From: Flavobacteriales bacterium UBA4585
GTDB lineage: Bacteria > Bacteroidota > Bacteroidia > Flavobacteriales > Schleiferiaceae
Assembly: GCA_949487015.1 (NCBI GenBank)
Contig: CATAQZ010000158.1
Span: 1 to 10,683 of the forward strand
Direction of reading: 5' to 3'
Length of the DNA stretch: 10,683 nucleotides
Made by a program: the position numbers and the translations under genes. Under the pieces are notes generated by a model, which was not told where the DNA came from, made no database searches, and saw nothing but the letters and a program-made list of their open reading frames with translations. Shown one piece after another: positions 1 to 8,059 of this stretch (position 1 is the stretch's first letter; each line of letters begins with the position of its first letter).

Positions 1-1890
1 ACTGCGACGGAATCCAATGCCTTTTACCGTCGAAATTTAGCGGCAGGGCAAAAAGGATTGTCTGTAGCCTTTGATTTGGCTACCCATCGGGGCTATGATA
101 GTGATCACGAGCGGGTTTTTGGCGATGTAGGTAAAGCCGGTGTTGCGATTGATTCCGTTGAGGATATGAAGGTGCTGTTTGACGGCATTCCATTAGATCA
201 AATGTCTGTATCGATGACGATGAACGGCGCCGTTTTGCCGATCATGGCATTCTACATAGCAGCAGCGATGGAGCAGGGGGTTGAATTGGACCAATTAAGC
301 GGAACCATTCAAAATGACATTCTTAAAGAATTCATGGTCCGCAATACCTATATCTATCCCCCTAAAGAAAGCATGCGCATCATCTCGGATATTTTTGCCT
401 ACACGAGCAAGAACATGCCGAAATTTAATAGCATTTCTATTTCAGGCTACCACATGCAGGAAGCTGGAGCTACGGCTGATATTGAAATGGCATATACTTT
501 ATGTGACGGCTTGGAATATGTTAAAACAGGTAGAGATGCCGGTTTAGAAATTGATGCCTTTGCACCACGACTGAGCTTTTTCTGGGGTATAGGAATGAAT
601 CCTTTTATGGAGATTGCGAAGATGCGCGCTGCCCGTTTCCTTTGGTCGAAATACCTGAAAGCATTAGGAGCTAAACATCCGAAGTCTATGGCGTTACGTA
701 CCCATAGTCAGACTTCAGGTTGGTCATTAACGGAGCAAGATCCATACAACAATGTTACACGCACGGCCATTGAAGCTATGGCGGCAACTATGGGAGGTAC
801 GCAAAGCCTGCACACCAACTCTTTGGATGAAGCCATTGCACTTCCTACAGATTTTTCTGCGCGAATTGCCCGAAATACGCAATTGCACTTGCAACTAGAA
901 ACCGACATCACCTTTACCGCAGATCCTTGGGGTGGATCCTATTATGTAGAGAAACTCACTGCGGATTTAATTGATCGTGCAACGGCGCTGATGGAAGAAG
1001 TGGAAGCACTTGGTGGTATGACTAAAGCCATTGAAGCGGGTATACCGAAGCTGCGTATTGAAGAAGCTGCAGCAAAAAAGCAAGCACGTATCGATAGTGG
1101 AGCGGATATTATTGTGGGTGTCAATGCATTCGAAAATGGTGCACGCGCCGATCTCGATATTCTCGAGGTGCGTGGTGACGAAGTGCGAGAAGCCCAAGTT
1201 GCGGGTTTAGCAGCCTTGCGTGCGGCGCGCGACAGGCAAGCGGTAGATAAAACGCTCGCTGCGTTGTCAGAATGTGCTAAGACTGGAGTTGGAAACTTAC
1301 TGGCTTTGGCCGTGGAAGCGGCAAAGGTACGTGCCACTCTAGGAGAGATTTCTTTAGCTTTAGAAGAAAATTGGGGACGCTATGTGGCGAAAACCCAAAC
1401 AATTAGTGGTGTGTACTCTAATGAAATGAAAATGAATGAGGATTTTGAAGCTGCGCTTGTAGTATCCGATCGATTCGCGGATAAAGCCGGGCGCCGGCCA
1501 CGAATAATGGTCGCAAAAATGGGGCAGGACGGTCACGACCGTGGCGCCAAAGTCGTAGCTACTTCTTTTGCCGATTTAGGTTTTGATGTGGATATGGGTC
1601 CCCTGTTTCAAACACCTAAGGAAGCAGCAAAGCAAGCTGTAGAAAACGACGTTCATATTTTAGGGGTGAGCTCCTTAGCCGCGGGACATAAGACTTTAGT
1701 TCCTGCTGTACTTGATGAACTTAAGGCGCTAGGACGTGAGGATATTCTGGTAATTGTAGGTGGAGTAATACCTGCACAGGATTATCAATTCTTATATGAT
1801 CAAGGTGTAGCTGGTATTTTCGGTCCAGGTACGAAAATAGCCCAGGCTGCGACAGCCATCTTGGAGATTCTCATTGAGATGGAAGCATAA
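1..1890 (+). CDS. mutB: Methylmalonyl-CoA mutase, large (catalytic) subunit, 5'-truncated by the window edge
   Basis: Adenosylcobalamin-dependent enzyme that interconverts succinyl-CoA and (R)-methylmalonyl-CoA in the cytoplasm, in propionate and branched-chain metabolism. The reading frame is open from base 1, so a start at the TTG at 58 would be an artefact; 629 residues are visible of about 715 usual. In window numbering, Arg114 (FMVRN), Tyr150 and His151 (SGYHMQEAG) have exactly the spacing of Arg207, Tyr243 and His244 of the Propionibacterium enzyme. The first ~90 residues, including the Tyr89 region, lie upstream of the window. The substrate-barrel segment RTHSQTSGWSL is intact. The C-terminal B12-binding domain (about 500-629) carries DGHDRG, with His512 as the expected axial cobalt ligand, followed by GVSSLAAGH and VGGVIP. 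The small subunit is probably encoded upstream but is not visible. The stop is followed at once by a hairpin terminator. The identification is very secure. Confidence 0.98.
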   Translation, partial: TATESNAFYRRNLAAGQKGLSVAFDLATHRGYDSDHERVFGDVGKAGVAIDSVEDMKVLFDGIPLDQMSVSMTMNGAVLPIMAFYIAAAMEQGVELDQLSGTIQNDILKEFMVRNTYIYPPKESMRIISDIFAYTSKNMPKFNSISISGYHMQEAGATADIEMAYTLCDGLEYVKTGRDAGLEIDAFAPRLSFFWGIGMNPFMEIAKMRAARFLWSKYLKALGAKHPKSMALRTHSQTSGWSLTEQDPYNNVTRTAIEAMAATMGGTQSLHTNSLDEAIALPTDFSARIARNTQLHLQLETDITFTADPWGGSYYVEKLTADLIDRATALMEEVEALGGMTKAIEAGIPKLRIEEAAAKKQARIDSGADIIVGVNAFENGARADLDILEVRGDEVREAQVAGLAALRAARDRQAVDKTLAALSECAKTGVGNLLALAVEAAKVRATLGEISLALEENWGRYVAKTQTISGVYSNEMKMNEDFEAALVVSDRFADKAGRRPRIMVAKMGQDGHDRGAKVVATSFADLGFDVDMGPLFQTPKEAAKQAVENDVHILGVSSLAAGHKTLVPAVLDELKALGREDILVIVGGVIPAQDYQFLYDQGVAGIFGPGTKIAQAATAILEILIEMEA

Positions 1891-1918
1891 AAAAAGCCCC
1901 GCAACGCGGGGCTTTTTT
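1889..1918. terminator. Bidirectional intrinsic terminator between mutB and typA
   Basis: Perfect 7-bp GC stem GCCCCGC (1896-1902) / GCGGGGC (1906-1912) with a 3-nt AAC loop. It is flanked by seven A (1889-1895) and six T (1913-1918), so it yields a U-tract in either direction. It starts inside the mutB stop codon and lies 21 bp from the typA stop, so it serves both convergent genes. Confidence 0.93.
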
Positions 1919-1939
1919 CTGTGAAATTTTCTCGTTCGT

Positions 1940-3733
1940 CTATTTCGACTGACGCTTACGGTCGCTTTCGTTCAATAAGATTTTTCTTAAACGAATGTTT
2001 TCCGGTGTCACTTCTACATACTCATCTGCACCAATATATTCCATTGCTTCTTCTAAGCTGAATTTGATCGGTGTAAATAAGGCAGAGTTATCATCCTTAC
2101 CTGCGGCACGCATGTTGTTCAATTGTTTTGCGATACAAGGGTTAACGACGAGGTCACCAGGACGGTTTGCTTCACCAACAATCTGTCCACCGTACAAGTG
2201 CTCACCTGGCTCGATAAAGAATTTACCACGATCCTGGAGCTTGTCCATAGAGTACGTGCTGGCTTTTCCAGCTTCTTTAGTAATAAGTACGCCTGAGATG
2301 CGGCGGTCCATATCTCCTTTGTAAGGCTGGTATTCCTTTAGACGGTGCGCCATGATAGCTTCACCGGCTGTCGCTGTGAGTACGTTGTTACGAAGACCCA
2401 TAATACCGCGTGAAGGAATCTCGAATTCCAAACGAGTAAGGTCATTCTTCGCTTCCATAACGAGTAATTCGCCTTTGCGTTTTGTAACTAATTCGATGAC
2501 TTTACCGGCACTCTCTTCCGGTACATCAACTGTCAATTCTTCGATGGGTTCGTGCTTCTTACCATCTACTTCCTTGAAGATTACCTGAGGCATCCCCAAT
2601 TGCAATTCGTACCCCTCACGGCGCATGGTTTCAATCAAGATACCCAAATGCAGGATACCACGACCATGAACAATGAATTGGTCCGCAGCATCGGTATCTT
2701 CAACTTTAAGTGCCAAATTTTTCTCTGTTTCCAACTGCAAGCGCTCGCGAATCTTTTGGGAAGTCACGTGCTTACCTTCTTTACCGAAGAACGGAGAGTT
2801 ATTTATCGAAAACAACATGCTCATGGTCGGCTTGTCGATTTCCATTGTAGGTAGAGCTTCTGGCGTTTCAGGATCTGCAATAGTATCGCCAATTTCGAAT
2901 CCATCGATACCGTTTACAGCCACGATTTCACCAGCAATGGCTTCTTTTGTTTTGGATTTTCCTAGTCCTTCAAAAGTCATCAATTCTTTGATGCGTGCCT
3001 TTTTGATGCTGCCGTCTCTGCGACATAATGCAATGGGCATATTCTCAGTAATCTTCCCCCGAGTTACACGACCAATTGCAATACGGCCCGTAAATGAACT
3101 GAAGTCAAGCGAGGTGATTTGCATTTGCAATGGACCTTCCGATACTGCTGGTGCAGGAATGGTCTCAACAATCGTGTCTAGGAGATATGTGATATCCTCT
3201 GTCTTCGTCTGCCAATCTGGTCCCATCCACTTCTCTTTTCCAGAGCCGTAAACAGTTACAAAGTCTAATTGCTCTTCTGTAGCATCAAGATTAAAGAACA
3301 GTTCGAATACTTGATCGTGCACTAAATCTGGAGTACAGTTCGGCTTATCGACCTTATTAATAACGACAATAGGAGTCTTGCCTAAAGACAACGCTTTTTG
3401 AAGAACGAAACGCGTTTGTGGCATCGGACCTTCAAAAGCATCTACTAAAAGAATTACTCCATCGGCCATGTTCAATACACGTTCAACCTCACCACCAAAG
3501 TCACTGTGACCTGGTGTGTCGATAATATTAATCTTCGTATCCTTCCAGCGAATACTTACGTTTTTAGACAAAATGGTAATCCCGCGCTCACGCTCTAGAT
3601 CGTTGTTGTCCAATAATAGATCGTCAACCTGTTGGTTGTCACGGAAAAGCTTCGCCGTGTGAAGCATGTTGTCAACCAAAGTAGTTTTACCGTGATCGAC
3701 GTGGGCTATAATAGCAATGTTGCGCAAGTTCAT
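1940..3733 (-). CDS. typA: Translational GTPase TypA/BipA
   Basis: Ribosome-binding GTPase of the EF-G/LepA superfamily, linked in other bacteria to ribosome assembly and growth under cold or stress. With the ATG at 3733 it is 597 residues, close to the ~607 of E. coli BipA. The G-domain motifs are in order: P-loop AHVDHGKTT (10-18), switch I ERERGITI (47-54), DTPGH (72-76) and NKVD (126-129). An EF-Tu-like domain 2, EF-G-like domains and the BipA-specific C-terminal region follow, including SRGIMGLRN and GEHLYGGQIVGE. The frame stays open to a TTG at 3757, but that TTG lies inside the TACTTTTG promoter box and would only add eight residues before the canonical MNLRNIAIIAH start, so I chose 3733. 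It is divergent from the exported-protein gene and convergent with mutB. Confidence 0.97.
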   Translation of the reverse strand: MNLRNIAIIAHVDHGKTTLVDNMLHTAKLFRDNQQVDDLLLDNNDLERERGITILSKNVSIRWKDTKINIIDTPGHSDFGGEVERVLNMADGVILLVDAFEGPMPQTRFVLQKALSLGKTPIVVINKVDKPNCTPDLVHDQVFELFFNLDATEEQLDFVTVYGSGKEKWMGPDWQTKTEDITYLLDTIVETIPAPAVSEGPLQMQITSLDFSSFTGRIAIGRVTRGKITENMPIALCRRDGSIKKARIKELMTFEGLGKSKTKEAIAGEIVAVNGIDGFEIGDTIADPETPEALPTMEIDKPTMSMLFSINNSPFFGKEGKHVTSQKIRERLQLETEKNLALKVEDTDAADQFIVHGRGILHLGILIETMRREGYELQLGMPQVIFKEVDGKKHEPIEELTVDVPEESAGKVIELVTKRKGELLVMEAKNDLTRLEFEIPSRGIMGLRNNVLTATAGEAIMAHRLKEYQPYKGDMDRRISGVLITKEAGKASTYSMDKLQDRGKFFIEPGEHLYGGQIVGEANRPGDLVVNPCIAKQLNNMRAAGKDDNSALFTPIKFSLEEAMEYIGADEYVEVTPENIRLRKILLNESDRKRQSK

Positions 3734-3743
3734 GTGCCGAAAA

Positions 3744-3826
3744 TTATTAAGGCGCAAAAGTAGACTCTTTTAGGGTCGTAGACTAACTTATTAAGGAGCA
3801 GTTTTTACTAACCTAAACCCCTTAAT
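3744..3826. repeat. Three ATTAAGG-type motifs in the typA / exported-protein intergenic region
   Basis: TTATTAAGG occurs twice in direct orientation, at 3744-3752 and 3788-3796. Each copy is followed by one variable base and GCA, and the copies start 44 bp apart, about four helical turns. A third core in inverse orientation, CCTTAAT, lies at 3820-3826 and overlaps the ATG at 3825. The sites flank the typA -7 box. They could bind a regulator of the divergent genes, but chance in an AT-rich 91-bp gap is a real alternative. Confidence 0.4.
3755..3786 (-). promoter_or_regulatory. Bacteroidota-type promoter of typA
   Basis: Read on the minus strand, TACTTTTG (complement of 3755-3762) is an exact match to the Bacteroidota sigma factor -7 consensus TAnnTTTG. 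The -33 element is weak: TTAG (3783-3786) stands 20 nt upstream in place of TTG. Transcription would start a few bases downstream of the -7 box, leaving a leader of roughly 15-20 nt before the ATG at 3733. No Shine-Dalgarno sequence is seen, as is common in this phylum. Confidence 0.65.
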
Positions 3827-4562
3827 GATGAAAAGTATGCTTCAATCGGTGCCTGTCGGGCGCTGCGCAACGTTCTTGTGCCTCGTTTTCTTTAACGTTA
3901 CGCAACCTTTATCCGCTCAAAATGAGCGCGATACATCAGTTTTTGTGGATAAATCAGATCCTTTAACAATCTTCGAAGACCCTGCTTTTGATCGATCGAA
4001 TATTTTGGATGAACGGCAGAATTCAGCAGTTTTATCTCCTGATTTTTTGAAAGAAAAGAATCAAAAGCGCAACCAATTACGATTTCAACGTCCTCCCGGT
4101 CAGCAGCAAAAAGTGATTTTCGATTTTCAAACCACAGGTAAGTATTCGGCGGTGTACTCCTGTGAATTGATTATTGATTCAACCTTCCAAACTACCTTAA
4201 TGAGCTGTTGTGATGTTGTTTTACCCACTGCCATCTTATCTCCTCATATCGCCATTCGTAAGGCAGGCACAAACTTAAGTCTTGCCCATTATCCGTTGAG
4301 TTCCTACTATCCCATTATAGCCTACGGTGATGGGACAATTTATGCCACAGGTAGTGCGGGCTATTTCTTCTTACCTCCAAATCTTTATCCTAGCAATCAG
4401 CCACTACAGTTAAAGGGCCCCGGGCCTCACAAGGTGTATTGGTTAGGTGAAGAGCATCCGGACGGTTCTACAGATTTTTCCATCTCGGAGGAAACTGAAA
4501 AGGAGGATGCAACGGTTCGATTTATTTCAGGCAAATGGCAACGTCGAATTAGGCTGAAGTAG
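3825..4562 (+). CDS. Exported protein of unknown function
   Basis: Unrecognised 245-residue protein. The N-terminus looks like a Sec signal peptide: Lys3 and Arg13, then a hydrophobic stretch (about 14-26) and a likely signal peptidase I site after Ala31 (PLSA|QN). There is no lipobox Cys at the cleavage site. The mature part begins with a polar, charged, probably poorly ordered segment (about 32-95, ending RPPGQQQK). A probable beta-rich domain follows (about 97-205), with alternating hydrophobic strands, Cys113 and a Cys128-Cys129 pair, and Gly/Tyr-rich turns. The C-terminus is basic (WQRRIRLK). I see no transmembrane segment after the signal peptide and no catalytic motif. Translation could instead begin at the second ATG (3828) or at 3837, all in frame. 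It heads a tight unit with the reductase 15 nt downstream, but no functional link is evident. Reality of the gene is likely; its function is not known. Confidence 0.8.
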   Translation: MMKSMLQSVPVGRCATFLCLVFFNVTQPLSAQNERDTSVFVDKSDPLTIFEDPAFDRSNILDERQNSAVLSPDFLKEKNQKRNQLRFQRPPGQQQKVIFDFQTTGKYSAVYSCELIIDSTFQTTLMSCCDVVLPTAILSPHIAIRKAGTNLSLAHYPLSSYYPIIAYGDGTIYATGSAGYFFLPPNLYPSNQPLQLKGPGPHKVYWLGEEHPDGSTDFSISEETEKEDATVRFISGKWQRRIRLK

Positions 4563-4577
4563 TGTAAAGAATTCCTT

Positions 4578-5465
4578 ATGTTGCATGCTCAATACGCAGC
4601 TATGTATAGTACACCTTGGATGAGTGATATTGTGGTAGGAACCATGCGATGGGGAATTTGGGATGCCAATTTTACCACGGCGCAATATGAGGCCATGATT
4701 GATAAGTCTATGAGCTTAGGAATGAGCACTTTCGATCATGCAGATATATATGGTGATCATACCACTGAAGCTGAGTTTGGTGCTGCTTTAAAGTTGCATC
4801 CAGAGTGGCGTTCGCAAATAGAATTGGTCACTAAATGCGGTATTATTCGAGTATGCGATCAGAAACCTGAGCATTACATCAAAGCTTACGATTTTACCAA
4901 GTCGCACATTTTAAAGAGTGCAGAGGACAGTCTTCGAAATCTACAAACCGATTATCTTGATGTGATGCTCTTGCACCGCCCAGACCTTTTGATGGATCCT
5001 GATGAAGTAGCTGAGGCCTTTGAGATTCTTTATACCAGCGGAAAAGTTCGCAGCTTTGGCGTGAGTAACTTTACACCATCGCAAGTAAAGCTGCTTCAAA
5101 GTACGGTGCCAGTTGGAGTACATCAGTTGGAGGTTTCTGTAAAGGATGTCAGTGCTTTTGACGATGGTCGTTTAGACCAATGTACATTAGATGGGATCGT
5201 ACCTATGGCTTGGTCCCCATTGGGCGGAGGAACATTGCCAAAAGGAGTTTCAACGGCATTAGATACGCTGGCCTCAGAATTTGAAGTGACGCCACAGGCC
5301 ATGGCGCTGGCATGGTTATTACAGCACCCGGCAGGCATTTTGCCCGTCGTGGGAACAACGAAAGCAAAAAATTTAGAAGCAGCGCATCTTGCGCTTACTA
5401 TAAAATTGGACCGTCAACAATGGTATACTATTTACCAGGCGGCAACTGGAACCACACTACCCTAA
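4578..5465 (+). CDS. Aldo/keto reductase, YdhF-like
   Basis: Predicted NADPH-dependent cytoplasmic oxidoreductase with a (beta/alpha)8 barrel, reducing an unknown carbonyl substrate. The full AKR catalytic tetrad is visible: Asp53 and Tyr58 in FDHADIYG, Lys86 in VTKCG and His133 in LLHRPD. SGKVRSFGVSNFTPSQ (154-169) and AWSPLGGG are typical family segments. VVGTTKAKNLEAA near the C-terminus is the expected cofactor phosphate-binding region. Overall it resembles E. coli YdhF (about 298 residues) along its whole length, including GTMRWG/DHADIYG near the start and the WYTIYQAATG ending. The 295-residue start at 4578 gives a YdhF-like length; the in-frame ATG at 4602 is an alternative. It begins 15 nt after the preceding stop and its own stop is 1 nt before ppc, which suggests translational coupling. 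The substrate is not predictable. Confidence 0.93.
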   Translation: MLHAQYAAMYSTPWMSDIVVGTMRWGIWDANFTTAQYEAMIDKSMSLGMSTFDHADIYGDHTTEAEFGAALKLHPEWRSQIELVTKCGIIRVCDQKPEHYIKAYDFTKSHILKSAEDSLRNLQTDYLDVMLLHRPDLLMDPDEVAEAFEILYTSGKVRSFGVSNFTPSQVKLLQSTVPVGVHQLEVSVKDVSAFDDGRLDQCTLDGIVPMAWSPLGGGTLPKGVSTALDTLASEFEVTPQAMALAWLLQHPAGILPVVGTTKAKNLEAAHLALTIKLDRQQWYTIYQAATGTTLP

Positions 5466-5466
5466 T

Positions 5467-8007
5467 ATGGAGGTAAATGAAAATTTAGCACTAAGTGCTG
5501 CGAATTATGAAAATCACGTAGGGCTGAAATTTCAGCTTTACAATAGTCTTTTCTTGACCTTGCCACTAGACGGTATTAAAAACACCGGAATCTTTATTCC
5601 CGTGTTGAATGAATTCTGTTTAGCAAAATTGGCTGAAGGACACAGCCCAGTTCAAATTATAGCCCAGTTTTTTGAGGAGTATAAGGACGGTGAAAACAAA
5701 GAAGAGCAAATCGACTTTTTATTCAAAGTGATTCAATACATCGAGCGGCAAGTTGTTCTCGTAGATGCGCTTGAAGATGCTGCCTATGGAGCGCTTAACA
5801 ACCTTTCGGGTAAAGGATCTTTAAGCGAGTTCATGATGCGAATGGAACGCGCTGGAAATTTGGAAGACTTGATGAATAGACTCCAAGATTTCTCTATTCG
5901 TCCAGTGCTTACTGCGCACCCGACACAGTTTTACCCGGGTCGAGTCCTTGCCATCATTACAGATTTGACAGCAGCCATTCAAGAGAACGACCTTGGTGCC
6001 ATCCGGATGTATTTGAAGCAATTGGGTAAGACGCCGTTTTTTCAAAAAGCGAAGCCTACTCCTTACGATGAAGCCATCAATTTGATCTGGTACCTGCAAA
6101 ATGTTTTTTACCAAAGTGCAGGGGACATCACGGCCGCAATGCGCCGTTCATTGCCAAACTGGGACGGAACCTTAAACCTCATAAATCTAGGATTTTGGCC
6201 CGGTGGGGACCGCGATGGTAACCCTTTCGTTTCCGTCGATACTACATTACAGGTTGCTAGCAGACTTAGAGATGTGTTATTGCAATGCTACTACCAAGAT
6301 TTACGAAACTTGAGAAGACGTATTTCTTTTTCCGGTGTCTATGAAGATTTAATGGCCATCGAAAAGATGGTTTTGCGCTGCATTCGTCACCAAGATGAAT
6401 GGGATTTTAAAATGTTCCGTTCGTCATTGCACAAGGTCTTAAATGATTTACATGAGCACCACGACAGTATTTTCGTAGAGCTGGTGGAAGAGCTATTAGA
6501 CCGTGTCGCTTTATTTGGATCTCATTTTGCGAGCATTGATGTTCGACAGGACAGTCGTGAAATCAAACGCGCTTTTGATGCTGTCGCGGACCAATTAGGA
6601 TTAGAAGTCCCGTCAACCCCCGAAGAACTATTCGCTTTAGATGCACACTGGGAAGGCACACTTACAGGTGATGATCGAGTTGATGATACCCTACAAAGTT
6701 TCCGTGTCATTCGTGAGATTCAAGCTAAAAATGGACCGAAAGGCGCACATCGATACATCATTTCCAATTGTCGTGGAGCGATGGATGTGGCGCGCGTTTT
6801 TGCACTTGCCCGATGGACTGCATTTGGGGATGAGAAAATCAGCGTAGATATCGTTCCTCTTTTTGAAACTATCGATGATTTGGTAGGAGCCGGTGCAAGT
6901 ATGAATACCCTGTATTCGGAGACCAATTACCGCCGTCACTTAACGCAGAGAGGAAACAAGCAAACCATTATGCTTGGGTTCTCAGATGGAACCAAGGATG
7001 GTGGCTACATGAGTGCGAATTGGAACATCTACAGAGCTAAAGAAAACCTCACTCGCATTTCGAAGTTGAATGATATCGATGTGGTATTCTTTGATGGTCG
7101 TGGCGGACCGCCTGCGCGTGGTGGAGGTAATACACACAATTTTTATGCTTCACTAGGACAACAAATAGCTTCTTCAGAAATTCAATTGACGGTTCAAGGA
7201 CAAACCATCTCTAGCAACTTTGGTACTTCAGAAAGTGCGCAGTTCAACATGGAACAGCTCATTACTGCGGGCTTAGAAAATTTATTGCTTGACGATGATT
7301 CTAAAATTCTTCAGCCGAACGAACGTCAGCTGCTTGAAGAGCTTAGTGATATCAGTTTGAAGTATTATTCTGCGCTCAAAGAGGATCCGTTGTTCACTGA
7401 ATTCCTGGAGGAAATGAGTCCTTTAAAATACTACGGTCAAGCAAACATTGGTTCGAGACCTTCAAAGCGTGGACAAGCTAAAAAACTTGAGTTAGATGAT
7501 CTCCGCGCAATACCGTTTGTAGGCGCTTGGTCGCAACTTAAAATGAATATTCCCGGTTTCTATGGACTGGGTAAGGCATTGCAAGAGATAAGTGAGGCCG
7601 GACGTTTGCATGAAGTGCAAGCACTCTACCGCCAGAGTAAATTCTTTAGAACATTGGTGGAAAATTCTATGCAAAGCATGTGTAAGACGTTCTTCCCATT
7701 AACGGCGTACATGGCTAGTGATATAAAGTTTGGTACGTTTTGGTCCTCATTGAATGAGGAATTTGAGCGCACACAGCAATGGGTATTAAAAATTTCTGGT
7801 CAAGCGGAGCTGTTGAGTAACAACCCAGGCATAAAGGCTTCTATAGCGCTGCGTGAGAATATTGTGCTGCCGCTTCTGGTCATACAGCAGTATGCACTCA
7901 TAACCTTGCGTGAAGAGTCTCTAAGTGACGCAGACCGTGCTATTTTTGAAAAAATGGTCGTGCGTTCGCTTTACGGAAATATCAATGCATCACGAAACAG
8001 CGCGTAG
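5467..8007 (+). CDS. ppc: Phosphoenolpyruvate carboxylase
   Basis: Anaplerotic cytoplasmic enzyme making oxaloacetate and phosphate from PEP and bicarbonate, normally a Mg2+-dependent homotetramer. It is 846 residues, in the lower part of the bacterial range. Catalytic His151 sits in VLTAHPTQ; NLGFWPGGDRDGNP spans 240-253; Lys510 sits in GFSDGTKDGG; the mobile loop is DGRGGPPARGGG (543-554); QGQTISSNFG and IGSRPSKRG follow. Lys510, Asp543, Arg551 and Arg796 are each 36 positions below E. coli Lys546, His579, Arg587 and Arg832, so the core aligns without net gaps. E. coli His579 is therefore Asp543 here. Arg551, Arg796, Asn844 and probably Lys740 correspond to the E. coli aspartate-inhibition site, so feedback inhibition may be kept. 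The C-terminus RNSA resembles the usual RNTG. The ATG comes one base after the reductase stop, and a strong terminator follows. Confidence 0.98.
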   Translation: MEVNENLALSAANYENHVGLKFQLYNSLFLTLPLDGIKNTGIFIPVLNEFCLAKLAEGHSPVQIIAQFFEEYKDGENKEEQIDFLFKVIQYIERQVVLVDALEDAAYGALNNLSGKGSLSEFMMRMERAGNLEDLMNRLQDFSIRPVLTAHPTQFYPGRVLAIITDLTAAIQENDLGAIRMYLKQLGKTPFFQKAKPTPYDEAINLIWYLQNVFYQSAGDITAAMRRSLPNWDGTLNLINLGFWPGGDRDGNPFVSVDTTLQVASRLRDVLLQCYYQDLRNLRRRISFSGVYEDLMAIEKMVLRCIRHQDEWDFKMFRSSLHKVLNDLHEHHDSIFVELVEELLDRVALFGSHFASIDVRQDSREIKRAFDAVADQLGLEVPSTPEELFALDAHWEGTLTGDDRVDDTLQSFRVIREIQAKNGPKGAHRYIISNCRGAMDVARVFALARWTAFGDEKISVDIVPLFETIDDLVGAGASMNTLYSETNYRRHLTQRGNKQTIMLGFSDGTKDGGYMSANWNIYRAKENLTRISKLNDIDVVFFDGRGGPPARGGGNTHNFYASLGQQIASSEIQLTVQGQTISSNFGTSESAQFNMEQLITAGLENLLLDDDSKILQPNERQLLEELSDISLKYYSALKEDPLFTEFLEEMSPLKYYGQANIGSRPSKRGQAKKLELDDLRAIPFVGAWSQLKMNIPGFYGLGKALQEISEAGRLHEVQALYRQSKFFRTLVENSMQSMCKTFFPLTAYMASDIKFGTFWSSLNEEFERTQQWVLKISGQAELLSNNPGIKASIALRENIVLPLLVIQQYALITLREESLSDADRAIFEKMVVRSLYGNINASRNSA

Positions 8008-8008
8008 C

Positions 8009-8020
8009 GCAAAATTTTGC
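8009..8020. repeat. Perfect 12-bp palindrome after ppc
   Basis: GCAAAATTTTGC begins one base after the ppc stop codon and ends 9 bp before the terminator. It is fully self-complementary. It may be a protein-binding site, a weak RNA structure or chance; nothing else in the sequence decides between these. Confidence 0.35.
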
Positions 8021-8029
8021 AGCGAGCAT

Positions 8030-8059
8030 AAAAAAGGCGCCCATTGGGCGCCTTTTTTT
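8030..8059. terminator. Bidirectional intrinsic terminator between ppc and the TonB receptor
   Basis: Perfect 7-bp stem GGCGCCC (8036-8042) / GGGCGCC (8046-8052) around an ATT loop. Six A (8030-8035) lie on one side and seven T (8053-8059) on the other, so it can work for both convergent units. Its T-run overlaps the minus-strand stop codon at 8058-8060. Confidence 0.93.

Noticed and set aside
58..60. TTG at 58 as the start of the mutase
   Set aside because: The frame is open to base 1 and encodes the conserved SNAFYRRNLAAGQKG segment upstream of the TTG, so the gene simply enters from outside the window.
942..1337. 131-codon minus-strand open frame inside mutB
   Set aside because: It lies wholly antisense to a clear catalytic gene, has a low-complexity Ala/Ser/Thr-rich translation and no recognisable domain; it is a shadow of mutB codon use.
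2673..3251. 192-codon plus-strand open frame opposite typA
   Set aside because: Entirely antisense to conserved typA domains, with a Ser/Ile/Phe-rich translation lacking family features; shadow frame.
3793..3798. AAGGAG as a Shine-Dalgarno for the gene at 3825
   Set aside because: It ends 26 nt before the ATG, too far for ribosome binding, and such sites are rarely used in Bacteroidota.
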